This document shows positions 17,284-26,284 of a stretch of DNA of 64,000 bases, piece after piece; within the stretch, counting starts at the first letter, position 1, and each line of letters begins with the position of its first letter. The translations under genes and the position numbers were made by a program. The DNA lies in the NCBI GenBank assembly GCA_000163695.1, contig GG774890.1, forward strand, positions 352,722-416,721, written 5' to 3'. This DNA comes from Bacteroidetes oral taxon 274 str. F0058. Lineage in GTDB: Bacteria; Bacteroidota; Bacteroidia; Bacteroidales; Paludibacteraceae. The notes below the pieces were generated by a model that searched no databases, was not told the origin of the DNA, and worked only from the letters and a program-made list of their open reading frames with translations.

Positions 17284-19307
17284 AATTCTACTACTAACGA
17301 AAATCTGTAATTGCGCTTTGGCATAGGATAGTTGAATATCACTTCGTAATCTTGGTCGAAAAGGTTGTTTACTTCCAATGTCGCCTTGAAGTTCATATCC
17401 TTGATTCTAAACTTTTTTACCAGTGAAACATCGTGAGTATACCACGGCTGGACGTGATTGTATACGATATTATCCGATTGGCTGTATCGCTCTCCTGTAT
17501 ATATGAAGCTGTAATTCAGAGTCCAATCCTTATAGAGAGCAGAGGCTATGACAGTGCCGCTGTGCCAGGGAATATAAGGTATCTGATGACCGTAGAAAGT
17601 GTCGCCTGGGTCTGTGTAGTTGCGAGCTTCCTGATAGGTATATTGCAACTTTGTCTGTAAAAAGACATTGCCCATTCTGAACATATTACCCACAGAGACA
17701 TCCAATCCTTTGATTTTTACCAATCCGAGATTGTAGGTTGTCCATTTGAATAGAGGGCTTTTGGGAGTACATATAATCTTGTCTTCGACCAGATTGTAAT
17801 ATACGTCTATCTGTGCATCGATATTTTTCACGATAGAATATCTGGGACGTTTGGTATATTTGAGTCCCAAGTCATATTGAGTTGCATATTCGGGTTTGAT
17901 ATTTGAACTTATCATCTCTACATAATACATCTCATTGAATGTGGCTACTCTGAAAATCTTTTTGGCGAAGGCATTCAGTCGTAGGTCTTCGTTGGGCAGC
18001 AATCGATAGGAGGCGAATACGGCAGGTGTCATAACGTGTTTGTCGTCGGGGGCATTATATTTTCTCACCGTTTCGTGAATTAATGTTCCCAGCAGGCTTG
18101 CCTGTATTTTCAGACGATTTAAGTCTAATGATGTTGCCAGCGACAGCCAGTGCGATGTTCTCCGCGGGTACGCAAATATATCGTAATTGTCCATACGTTG
18201 AAAGTCCGCGTCGAGTGTATTGTATTGGAAGTCGTAAGAGAAAGAGACGTCCCAGAAATCGGTCAAGTAGAAAAGGTTTGCCGTGGCTATGTAGAACTCT
18301 TTTTGTCTGAATTTGTTGTTTGTAGGATAAAGCGTATAATCGAAGTTTTCGAAATGTGTGTAATCGCTTGCATATTTTATGTTCAGCAGTGTGTTCCATC
18401 GGTCGCTTATTGCAAGTTTCATATTGCCTTGTACAAATGAGTTTATGTCCTGCATACGTTCGCCACGTTTCCATTTGTTGTTGATGACTGCTCCCGGTAC
18501 TCCTCTGTCGGAGCTGTAATTATAGAAATTGACATTCCACGTCCCTTTTTCGAGAGTGCCGTAGAGAGCCGCTTCCAGACGAACGGCGTTGATGTCGCCG
18601 TTTTGTCTGATAGCTACCGTATCGTAGGCTACTATTTTACTCTTGGGGAGCACTCGTCTGTAATGAACTTTATATTTTCCGCTGGCGTTGATCCATTCGC
18701 CGTTGAACGACAGACTTATGTTGTTGTTGATTTTGTATTCCATCAGAAGCGACGGATTTATTAGGTCGAATGAACCGAATTTTAAGTTCGCTTTGATATT
18801 GGTATTCTTGTTGCTTGCAAAATGAGGCTTACGGGGTTGTATGTAGATACTGCTTGCAGAACCGAAATCGCGTGCCGACTGGAAAATTTTGCTTCGTTGC
18901 CCGTTGTACAGAGAAATCTCTTCGATATTGTCCATCGAAAATTTTCCCAAATCCACCTGCCCGTTCTGGGCGTTTCCCAGCTGGATACCGTTGTAGAATA
19001 CTCCTACCTGATTTGTGCCCATACTGCGTATGTTGATGGTTTTCAAGCCACCTACGCCTCCGTAGTCTTTCAGCTGTACTCCGGAAAAATATCTGATGGC
19101 ATCGGCGACGGAAAAAGAATTAAGGGCATCCAGTTCCTGTCCCGACAGTTTTTGTGCAGAGATGATTTCTTTCTGCTCTTTTGCTGTTGCTACCACTTCG
19201 GTGAGAGGAGTACTCTCGATGCTGTCTTTCTCGTTCTGTGCCGTCAGTAGCGGACAGAAAGAAGCGGTAAACATTACTAATGTAATTACCTTTTTACTTG
19301 TAAACAT
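17280..19307 (-). CDS. btuB: TonB-dependent cobalamin receptor (BtuB-like)
   Basis: A 675-residue outer-membrane receptor: signal peptide cut after LLTAQ, a TonB-box-like stretch LTEVVATA (about 34-41), the plug domain (about 45-160, with NIRSMGTNQVGVFYNGIQLGN split over its core strand), then a 22-strand barrel ending in an aromatic-rich C-terminal strand (NYRFSLVVEL). The plug and size fit the BtuB group, and the cobalamin riboswitch directly upstream supports B12 as substrate. It imports cobamides with energy from TonB. I start at the ATG at 19307; the frame also has a TTG two codons earlier. Stop and btuG start overlap by 4 bases. Confidence 0.9.
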   Translation of the reverse strand: MFTSKKVITLVMFTASFCPLLTAQNEKDSIESTPLTEVVATAKEQKEIISAQKLSGQELDALNSFSVADAIRYFSGVQLKDYGGVGGLKTINIRSMGTNQVGVFYNGIQLGNAQNGQVDLGKFSMDNIEEISLYNGQRSKIFQSARDFGSASSIYIQPRKPHFASNKNTNIKANLKFGSFDLINPSLLMEYKINNNISLSFNGEWINASGKYKVHYRRVLPKSKIVAYDTVAIRQNGDINAVRLEAALYGTLEKGTWNVNFYNYSSDRGVPGAVINNKWKRGERMQDINSFVQGNMKLAISDRWNTLLNIKYASDYTHFENFDYTLYPTNNKFRQKEFYIATANLFYLTDFWDVSFSYDFQYNTLDADFQRMDNYDIFAYPRRTSHWLSLATSLDLNRLKIQASLLGTLIHETVRKYNAPDDKHVMTPAVFASYRLLPNEDLRLNAFAKKIFRVATFNEMYYVEMISSNIKPEYATQYDLGLKYTKRPRYSIVKNIDAQIDVYYNLVEDKIICTPKSPLFKWTTYNLGLVKIKGLDVSVGNMFRMGNVFLQTKLQYTYQEARNYTDPGDTFYGHQIPYIPWHSGTVIASALYKDWTLNYSFIYTGERYSQSDNIVYNHVQPWYTHDVSLVKKFRIKDMNFKATLEVNNLFDQDYEVIFNYPMPKRNYRFSLVVEL

Positions 19308-19442
19308 ACTCAATAATAAATCGTAATGTATTATTAATCAATTATCAAACAGCTTCGTACGAATGAAGTCGAAGTAAAATATAAACAGGGTTATATTTAC
19401 AGTTTAAAACTCTATTCCTCGAAAGCTTTAAAAAAAATATCA

Positions 19443-19605
19443 AGGCACGGGCAGGTCTCCTGACTTATCCTCATTTTGAGCAGCCTTCCCACATCATAAA
19501 ATGCAGTGACTATTGTAGGTTATGTCAAAATGTTGCATAGGATTCACAGTAGCGGGTCTGTTCGGGATTTTCACCCGATTCCCTTTTAATCAATGTACTA
19601 CAAAA
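19443..19605 (-). promoter_or_regulatory. Cobalamin (adenosylcobalamin-class) riboswitch
   Basis: On the minus strand the conserved core is read in order: AAAAGGGAATCGGGTGAAAA, then GAACAGACCCGCTACTGTGA, then GTCACTG, GGGAAGGC, and the B12-box end GATAAGTCAGGAGACCTGCC. This is the full consensus of the cobalamin aptamer. It lies about 140 bases before the btuB ATG and should repress the five-gene locus when cobalamin is abundant. A near-consensus -7 region (TA-CTATCT-TTTG) lies just upstream, around 19600-19612. Confidence 0.95.
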
Positions 19606-19680
19606 GATAGTAACATCGAACCGATGCGCTGCAAAATTACTAATTAATTTTCATAACACAAACCAATTATAAAAAATAAT

Positions 19681-19688
19681 TAACTTTG
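19681..19688 (+). promoter_or_regulatory. -7 element before the nuclease pair (TAACTTTG)
   Basis: TAACTTTG, 47 bases upstream of the GIY-YIG gene ATG; no clear -33 TTTG at the right spacing. Confidence 0.5.
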
Positions 19689-19734
19689 GAAATTTCTGAG
19701 GAGAATGATACAAATAGCATAGTTATATAATTAT

Positions 19735-20352
19735 ATGTATATTAGATACAATTTTAATAGACGACGAGATAGTGGGAAAATAACCCAAGAAGAAATCGAA
19801 TGGAAAGGTCCATACTGCCTTTTTGGATACGAGAGTCAGGAAAATCCAATAGCGATACCCGATGTTTCGGGTGTTTATCTTTTTTGTTTTTCTATTGGAG
19901 GCAATTATGTTTTGGAATATGCAGGGGTTACGAAGTCTACCAAACAACGAATGAAAACTCATATACGAGAATACAAAAAGGGAAGTTATACGATTATTGA
20001 CCTCTACGCATTAGAAAATTTTGAACGTAAAGAGATATGGCACGGTTGGGATTTGGCAAAAAGTGAAGATAGCAAAAAATATTTCAAGAAGCACGGAGAA
20101 TATTATTCAAATACTATTGACAGACAGCTTTATAGTTATAGAGTGTTCATATCGGAGATAGTCGATGTCAGGAAACGAGAAAGAATAGAGGCTGCCTTAA
20201 TGTTGAACGCCTACCAGTCTGATGAACGATGGGCTGATTTAGTCCCTCGTGGTATGTCTTTGAAAGGAAGATTTAACTGTGAAATCCCTATTATTATAAA
20301 AAACAAGTGTCATACAAATATCATAGGAATACCCGACAAAATCGAAATATGA
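19735..20352 (+). CDS. GIY-YIG-like nuclease domain protein
   Basis: A 205-residue soluble protein whose centre has the GIY-YIG hallmarks: GVY (46-48) on the first strand, YAG (62-64) on the second, then R72 and H76, with a candidate metal-binding Glu in RERIEAAL near 150. These nucleases cut DNA in repair, restriction, homing and defence. The flanks (1-40 and 160-205) are unfamiliar. The TGA stop overlaps the ATG of the downstream EEP nuclease gene by 4 bases, so the two are translated together. The pair is AT-rich compared with the neighbouring trk and btu genes, which suggests acquisition. Biological role unknown. Confidence 0.7.
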   Translation: MYIRYNFNRRRDSGKITQEEIEWKGPYCLFGYESQENPIAIPDVSGVYLFCFSIGGNYVLEYAGVTKSTKQRMKTHIREYKKGSYTIIDLYALENFERKEIWHGWDLAKSEDSKKYFKKHGEYYSNTIDRQLYSYRVFISEIVDVRKRERIEAALMLNAYQSDERWADLVPRGMSLKGRFNCEIPIIIKNKCHTNIIGIPDKIEI

Positions 20353-21302
20353 TAAGAATAATCGAATGGAATTGCCAGGGAGCTTTTAGGTTGAAAAATA
20401 GACATATCTTAGATTTGTGCCCTGATATTTTGATAGTTGCGGAATGTGAGAAAGAACATATTTTGCAGTTTGGTAAGTTGACACCGCCCCCAAACGATTT
20501 TATTTGGTACGGAGACTCTAACAAAGGGATTGCAATTTTTTCGTATTCAGGCTTTAAGCTTCAACGCCTGAAAGAGTTTAACCCCAATTTCCGCTACATT
20601 ATTCCGATAGAAGTATATGATGATGCAAGGTCATTTATGCTTTTTGCCGTTTGGGCTAAGGATGACAGGCGGAATCCGTTGGTAAGTTATATCGGACAGG
20701 TTTGGGGAGCAATAAATTATTATCAAACTATTTTGCAGGAAAATTCGATTTTAATGGGTGACTTTAATAGTAATCGAATTTGGGATGGAAAAGAACGAAT
20801 AGGCAATCATAGCGATGTCGTTTGTTTCCTTAAACGGTTCGGTATCGAGAGTCTGTACCATAAGCAGCATAACGAAGAGCAGGGGCAAGAAAAATTAAAG
20901 ACTTTTTTTATGCATCGGAATATTTCGAAACCTTATCATATAGACTATGTTTTTGCTTCCGACAGAATAACCCGCAACGGTTACAATTTGACACTCGGTA
21001 CGCCTCAAAATTGGATAGATAAAAGCGACCATATACCTTTGATGTTGGATATTAATGCTTTCAAGAGTAAGTTGAATTTCGAAAATACTTTTTACGATTT
21101 TGCAATAAGGAATCTACAACGATTGACAAATATTACTCAAACAAGGTATAATGAAGAAATTTCGCTGCTGAAGGACTATGCTTTAAATTTGGATACAAAG
21201 GAGTATGACGTCGATAAGGCATTTGCTCTTATCGATAAAATCGAAACCCTTAAACAGATAGACCAACTGAGCGGTAAGTTTATCGATAGAGGATTACACT
21301 AA
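20349..21302 (+). CDS. Endonuclease/exonuclease/phosphatase (EEP) family protein
   Basis: A 318-residue EEP-fold hydrolase. Seen motifs: IEWNCQGAFR (5-14, metal/phosphate Asn), the metal-binding Glu in VAECE (30-34), MGDFNSN (about 136-142, Asp and Asn), and the terminal catalytic SDHIPL (about 226-231). The last 70 residues form a helical extension beyond the fold. Members act on DNA, RNA or phospho-ester small molecules. The start is the ATG at 20349 inside the stop of the GIY-YIG gene (ATGA overlap); a frame opening at 20307 would overlap more and lacks support. The translational coupling argues that both nucleases work on the same substrate. Confidence 0.78.
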   Translation: MIRIIEWNCQGAFRLKNRHILDLCPDILIVAECEKEHILQFGKLTPPPNDFIWYGDSNKGIAIFSYSGFKLQRLKEFNPNFRYIIPIEVYDDARSFMLFAVWAKDDRRNPLVSYIGQVWGAINYYQTILQENSILMGDFNSNRIWDGKERIGNHSDVVCFLKRFGIESLYHKQHNEEQGQEKLKTFFMHRNISKPYHIDYVFASDRITRNGYNLTLGTPQNWIDKSDHIPLMLDINAFKSKLNFENTFYDFAIRNLQRLTNITQTRYNEEISLLKDYALNLDTKEYDVDKAFALIDKIETLKQIDQLSGKFIDRGLH

Positions 21303-21361
21303 ATATTTTTACTATTGAAATTAATAATATCAAATATCGACTGTGTTGCTAACGTATAGCC

Positions 21362-22837
21362 CTACTTCTTCCAAAAAGCAGGTACAAACAGCAGCAGCAC
21401 CGTGAAGAACTCGAGTCTGCCCACAAGCATCGCAAACGACATAAACCATTTGGCAAATGATGGTATGGCGTGGTAGTTGTCGACCGGTCCCAGATGACCC
21501 AGACCGGGACCTACGTTGCCAAGACAAGATATCATACTCGATATGGACTCTTCGAAGCCAAGCCCCGAAAAACACAAGACGGCAGACCCCAGCAGCGACA
21601 TAATGACATACAGCAGTACGAAGGCAAGCATACGGGTAACAATATCTTCTTTTACAATCCTGCCGTTGTAGCGTACGGGGAAGACGGCGTGAGGATGTAT
21701 CATTCGCTTGAATTCGTAGTAACAGTATTTGAAAACCAATATTATACGTATCACCTTGACACCTCCTGCCGTAGAGCCTGCCGAACCGCCTATGAACGTG
21801 AGAAGCAACAGTATGTAGACCACAGCAAGCCATCCCGAATAATCGACCGATACAAATCCTGTCGTTGTTATCAGCGACGTAACGGTAAACAGATTGCCTC
21901 TTATATTTTCGCCGAGGTCGGCAAGAGCAAAATCTAATATGCCGAATTGAGATATGGTTATGACGAATGTGGATAACAAGATGATATTGACGAAAGTACG
22001 CATCTCTTCGTCGTATAGGAATCTTTTGATTTTGCCCGTTATCAAGAAGTAATACAACGAAAGGTTTATCCCCGAACAGGTCATAAGTACTATTATAATC
22101 CACTCTATGGCAGGCGAATGCCAATATGCTATACTCATATTTTTGGTGGAGAAGCCCCCTGTGGAGACAGTCGATAGCGAGTGATTGACAGCATCGAACC
22201 AGTTCATTCCTGCAAGCCAGAGAGCTACTACGCCTGCTGCGGAGAGAAACAGATATATGAGCAACAGTCTTTTGGCTGTCCCGCTAACTTTTGGGTGCAG
22301 TTTCTCTTTGCTAAGTCCCGTTACCTCTGCCGAGTATATCTGTGAACCGTTGAATCCGAATATGGGCAGCACTGCCATAGTGATGACAATTATCCCTAAA
22401 CCTCCTATCCAGTGTGTGATACTCCGCCAAAGCAGCAAACTTTTGGGCAAAACTTCGATGTCGTTCAGAATGGTTGCCCCTGTGGTGGTGAACCCCGACA
22501 TAGTTTCGAAAAAAGCATCGGCAAACGACGGAATATTTCCGCTGAGCCAGTATGGAATAAGCCCTATGAATGAGAATAGTATCCAAGTGAAAGTTACTAT
22601 TACCGACCCTTCGCGTTTGCCTATGGACGTAGAGGCTCCTCTGCACGATATCAGGGCTGTCAGACCCAATATAGCCGATATACCGAACGAAATGCCAAAA
22701 TACGTTACAGTCTGTTCGGAGTAGTATAGGGCTACTGCCGCACAAAGCAAAAAAAACAGGCTCTCTATAACGAGCAGACCGCCCTGTATATAAACCACAA
22801 TCTTGAAGTTAAATCCTGTTTTTATCTTTGACCTCAT
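21362..22837 (-). CDS. trkH: Potassium uptake protein TrkH family
   Basis: A 491-residue inner-membrane K+ translocating subunit with about ten transmembrane helices in four M1-P-M2 repeats. Selectivity-filter type loops are seen, for example ETMSGFTTTGATI, STVSTGGFSTKN, TSLITTTGFVSVDY and SCLGNVGPGLG (one Gly-containing filter per repeat). It lies 23 bases behind trkA, its cytoplasmic NAD-binding gating subunit. Together they import K+ for turgor and pH control. Length is normal for the TrkH group and the start is the ATG of MRSKIKTGF. Confidence 0.92.
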   Translation of the reverse strand: MRSKIKTGFNFKIVVYIQGGLLVIESLFFLLCAAVALYYSEQTVTYFGISFGISAILGLTALISCRGASTSIGKREGSVIVTFTWILFSFIGLIPYWLSGNIPSFADAFFETMSGFTTTGATILNDIEVLPKSLLLWRSITHWIGGLGIIVITMAVLPIFGFNGSQIYSAEVTGLSKEKLHPKVSGTAKRLLLIYLFLSAAGVVALWLAGMNWFDAVNHSLSTVSTGGFSTKNMSIAYWHSPAIEWIIIVLMTCSGINLSLYYFLITGKIKRFLYDEEMRTFVNIILLSTFVITISQFGILDFALADLGENIRGNLFTVTSLITTTGFVSVDYSGWLAVVYILLLLTFIGGSAGSTAGGVKVIRIILVFKYCYYEFKRMIHPHAVFPVRYNGRIVKEDIVTRMLAFVLLYVIMSLLGSAVLCFSGLGFEESISSMISCLGNVGPGLGHLGPVDNYHAIPSFAKWFMSFAMLVGRLEFFTVLLLFVPAFWKK

Positions 22838-22860
22838 AACTATAAACTATTGACAGGTAG

Positions 22861-24192
22861 CTATTTGAATAATGCTTCGAGTTTTTTTGTCGTATTGCCT
22901 TTGCAAAATACTATCACGTGGTCGTTGGGTATAATCTGTGTATTGCCGTCGACGACACTGCCGTTTCCCTTGCGTATGATACCGCCGATATTGACGTTGT
23001 CCGGTAGTCTTAGGTTCTTTACTATGTTTTTGGTAACCTTAGAGCCTTCTTTAGCAATGAGCTCCACCACTTCGGCATCGATAGAAGGCAACGTGCGTAC
23101 ATCGAGTACATCGAGATTTAGCGTTATTTGGTGTATGTAACTCGCCGCAATGGTTTTTTTGTTGATAATGGTACTTATATCCATAGATTCTGCGAGGTTG
23201 AAGTAATCGATATTCTCTACCTCTGCAATGGTTTTTTTGACACCGTAACGCTTGGCAACCATACAGGTGAGCAGATTTGCCTCCGAATTCGGAGTAACTG
23301 CCACGAAAGCATCTACCGAAGCTATGTCTTCGTCTTCGAGCACTCCGACATCTCTTCCGTCAGAGTTGATTATCAGCGTGTTCGGTAGCTTGTCGGATAT
23401 GGCAATACAGGCTTCTCTGTCAGGTTCTATTATTTTGACGTTGTAGTGGTTCGGCATAGTTTGCACTATTTTTTGAGCTATTTTGGTGCCGCCCAATATC
23501 ATTATGTCTTTTATTTTGTAGTCCTCCTTGCCTGCCTGTTCTCGTACGAAGTCGAGGTTGTCTTCGTTGGTCATAAAAAATACTATATCGCCCGCCAATA
23601 TTTCGTCTTGCCCGTTGGGTAATATTGTCTCGTGTCCTCGTTTGATAGCCACTACACGGTATCTGTTGTGTCCGAAGTATCCGCTTATGAATTTTTTGTT
23701 CAATATCGGTGCATTTGCACGTACTTTTACCGAAAGCAATATCATTTCGCCGTTGCGGAAAGGCATATATTGCCTCATCCAGTTTTTCTTGAGACTCTCT
23801 ATAATGCCTTGCGATGCAAGTACTTCGGGATAAATGAGATAATCCACTCCGAGTTTGGCAAAAAATTCCTTATTCTTGGGCAAGAGATATTCATAGTTGT
23901 CGATACGTGCAAGTGTTTTTGGTACACCCAAATTGTTGGCTATCATACAGGCAGTCATATTTATGCTTTCGTATGGAGTAACGGCAACAAACAGGTCTGC
24001 TCCGCCTACGCCGCACTCTTTGAGGTCGTGTATAGAGGTAGGGTTGCCTCTACTTGTCATAAAGTCGTACATATCGAGGTCTTGTAGACGCTCGCTGTCG
24101 GCGTCCATCAGTGTTATGTTGTGGTCTTCGCGGGCAAGCAATTTTGCCAGATGCCTTCCCACTTCACCTGCTCCTGCTATTAATATCCTCAT
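22861..24192 (-). CDS. trkA: Trk system potassium transporter, NAD-binding subunit TrkA
   Basis: A 443-residue peripheral gating subunit with two RCK modules, each a Rossmann RCK_N plus RCK_C domain: the first nucleotide site is GAGEVGRHLA (7-16), the second begins MILGGTKIAQKI (about 231). The first loop is a classic GxGxxG; the second is altered (GGTKIA). It binds NAD(H)/ATP and controls the TrkH channel. It is the upstream partner of trkH and lies 72 bases behind dxs, with no TAnnTTTG element visible in that gap, so read-through from dxs is possible. Confidence 0.93.
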   Translation of the reverse strand: MRILIAGAGEVGRHLAKLLAREDHNITLMDADSERLQDLDMYDFMTSRGNPTSIHDLKECGVGGADLFVAVTPYESINMTACMIANNLGVPKTLARIDNYEYLLPKNKEFFAKLGVDYLIYPEVLASQGIIESLKKNWMRQYMPFRNGEMILLSVKVRANAPILNKKFISGYFGHNRYRVVAIKRGHETILPNGQDEILAGDIVFFMTNEDNLDFVREQAGKEDYKIKDIMILGGTKIAQKIVQTMPNHYNVKIIEPDREACIAISDKLPNTLIINSDGRDVGVLEDEDIASVDAFVAVTPNSEANLLTCMVAKRYGVKKTIAEVENIDYFNLAESMDISTIINKKTIAASYIHQITLNLDVLDVRTLPSIDAEVVELIAKEGSKVTKNIVKNLRLPDNVNIGGIIRKGNGSVVDGNTQIIPNDHVIVFCKGNTTKKLEALFK

Positions 24193-24264
24193 ATCTATTA
24201 TATTAAGTAAAAAAGGAATTGCTGTTTGAAGTAAAAATAATTAATACCGCTCCTGCTTATTTGC

Positions 24265-26169
24265 CTAAGATGTCCGAATCATTTCCCTGATGGAGTTTGC
24301 GATACCTTCCGTATCGAGCCCCAACATACTGTAAAGTTCGTCGGGAGTACCGTGTTCTACGAATGTGTCGGGTATGCCGAGGCGTTTTGTCTGTACTCGG
24401 TAACCGTTGTCAGCAAAAAATTCGAGGACGGCACTACCGAAACCGCCTTGTATGACGCCGTCTTCGATAGTTATGACCTTCTCGAACTTTTTACCCACTT
24501 CGTGTAATATCTTCTCGTCGAGCGGTTTGATGAACCTCATATCGTAATGAGCAATGCCTATATCGGCATTCTCCCGTTCTATCTGTTCTATGGCTTTACG
24601 AGCCTGATTGGCAATAGTACCTATGGTCAGCACAGCGATATCGGAGCCGTCTTTGAGCTTTTCGCCTGTGCCTAAGGCGATGCGTACGGGGGTGTTGTGC
24701 CATTCGGCAGTAGTGCCCTTTCCTCGCGGGTATCGAATGACGAATGCTCCCATATCGTCTTGTTGGGCAGTATACATCAGGTTACGCAGCTCGTGTTCGT
24801 TACGTGGTGCGGCTACCGTCAGGTTCGGTATACAACGCATATATGCAATGTCGAACAATCCTTGGTGTGTGGCACCGTCGGCTCCTACTATGCCTGCTCT
24901 GTCGAGGCAAAAAACTACGTGTAGGTTTTGCAGGGCAACGTCGTGAATGACATTGTCGTACGCTCGCTGCATAAACGACGAATATATGTTGCAAAACGGT
25001 GTCAATCCCTCTTTTGCCATACCGGCAGAGAACGTAGCGGCGTGTCCTTCGGCGATGCCTACATCGAATACTCGGTCGGGGAACTCTTTGAGCATAATAG
25101 ACATAGAACTACCCGAGAGCATAGCCGGTGTTATGCCTACTATCTTCGGGTTTTCTTTGGCAAGTTCGAGTAGAGTAGTGCCGAAAACATCTTGATATAG
25201 CGGTATCTGTGATTTGTCGTTGTTGCGTTCGCCCGTTTCGGGATTGAAACGTCCAGGTGCATGCCAAGTGGTAACCTCTTTTTCGGCAGGCTCGTAGCCC
25301 TTACCTTTATGGGTGATAATATGTAGTATACGCGGTTTCTTGTGGTTTTTCAATTCACTGAGTATATCTACAAGTTTTATAACGTCGTGGCCGTCCGATG
25401 GTCCGAAGTATCTGATAGACAGTCCCTCGAAAATATTATTATGATGACTCGTTCGTGATATTTTCAGAGTATTCAGGAATCGTGTCAACTTTTTTGCTCC
25501 GTGTTCGGTGATTATATTTCTGTTTCTCAGGAAATTATATAGCCTGTAGCGAACCCTGTTATAAGTTTTCGATGTGTGGAGTCTACCCAAGGCATCGTTC
25601 CAACCTCCTTTTATAGGGTCGATAGCCATATCGTTGTCATTGACAATTATAAGCAGATTGTTGTCTATTATGGACGTGTTGTTCAGTCCCTCGAAAGCTA
25701 AGCCCCCTGTCAGCGAGCCGTCGCCTATTACGGCAACTACATTTCTGTCTTCGTTTTTAATTTTAGAAGCAACACTCATACCCAATCCTGCCGATATTGA
25801 GGTGCTTGCGTGCCCTGTACCGAAAGCGTCGTATTCGCTCTCTTTTATTGACGGGAAGCCCGAAATCCCTTTGAATTGTCGGTTGGTGTGGAATTTCTCA
25901 CGCCTGCCGGTCAGTATCTTGTGCGGATATGCCTGATGACCGACATCCCAAATGATGCGGTCGTGCGGAGTATCGAATACATAATGTATAGCCACGGCAA
26001 GTTCTACCACTCCCAACGACGAACCGAGATGCCCCGGATTGTTGGCAAGCTGCTCTATAATAAAGTGTCTGAGTTCATCGCAAAGCTGTGGTAATTGATT
26101 TACGTTCAGTTTTTTAATGTCAGAAGGATAATTTATATTTGTCAGTAAAGTATACTTATTTTCGGTCAT
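24265..26169 (-). CDS. dxs: 1-deoxy-D-xylulose-5-phosphate synthase
   Basis: Thiamine-diphosphate enzyme that condenses pyruvate with glyceraldehyde 3-phosphate, the first step of the MEP isoprenoid pathway and a feeder of thiamine and pyridoxal synthesis. The 634-residue product has the DXS N-terminal block with GHLGSSLGVVELAVAIHYVF split over helix one, the ThDP motif GDGSLTGGLAFEGLN (about 148), the transketolase-like pyrimidine domain with GIAEGHAATF, and the C-terminal domain (IEDGVIQGGFG). Length is that of the family. It has its own promoter (TACCTTTG) and is divergent from panC. Confidence 0.95.
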   Translation of the reverse strand: MTENKYTLLTNINYPSDIKKLNVNQLPQLCDELRHFIIEQLANNPGHLGSSLGVVELAVAIHYVFDTPHDRIIWDVGHQAYPHKILTGRREKFHTNRQFKGISGFPSIKESEYDAFGTGHASTSISAGLGMSVASKIKNEDRNVVAVIGDGSLTGGLAFEGLNNTSIIDNNLLIIVNDNDMAIDPIKGGWNDALGRLHTSKTYNRVRYRLYNFLRNRNIITEHGAKKLTRFLNTLKISRTSHHNNIFEGLSIRYFGPSDGHDVIKLVDILSELKNHKKPRILHIITHKGKGYEPAEKEVTTWHAPGRFNPETGERNNDKSQIPLYQDVFGTTLLELAKENPKIVGITPAMLSGSSMSIMLKEFPDRVFDVGIAEGHAATFSAGMAKEGLTPFCNIYSSFMQRAYDNVIHDVALQNLHVVFCLDRAGIVGADGATHQGLFDIAYMRCIPNLTVAAPRNEHELRNLMYTAQQDDMGAFVIRYPRGKGTTAEWHNTPVRIALGTGEKLKDGSDIAVLTIGTIANQARKAIEQIERENADIGIAHYDMRFIKPLDEKILHEVGKKFEKVITIEDGVIQGGFGSAVLEFFADNGYRVQTKRLGIPDTFVEHGTPDELYSMLGLDTEGIANSIREMIRTS

Positions 26170-26194
26170 CGGTATCTATACGTGAAATTAGCCA

Positions 26195-26202
26195 CAAAGG
26201 TA
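26195..26202 (-). promoter_or_regulatory. -7 element of dxs promoter (TACCTTTG)
   Basis: TACCTTTG on the minus strand, 26 bases before the dxs ATG. Confidence 0.6.
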
Positions 26203-26225
26203 TAAAAAAGTTATGAAAAAAGTAT

Positions 26226-26260
26226 TTTGTTTACATTTCCGAAAATATACACTATCTTTG
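26226..26260 (+). promoter_or_regulatory. Promoter of panC
   Basis: TTTG at 26226-26229 and TATCTTTG at 26253-26260, spaced 23 bases, slightly longer than the 19-21 optimum; panC ATG follows 24 bases later. Confidence 0.6.
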
Positions 26261-26284
26261 CGGACTGTTTTTTAGTCGAACAAA

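Larger units (their letters stand above)
19308..19734. other. Intergenic region between the btu locus and the nuclease pair
   Basis: 427 bases without a coding gene. It holds the cobalamin riboswitch and the leftward btu leader, and a TAACTTTG promoter element for the rightward nuclease genes. A short unannotated stretch (19308-19442) between aptamer and btuB presumably carries the expression platform; I see no strong terminator hairpin there, so control may be on translation. Confidence 0.7.
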
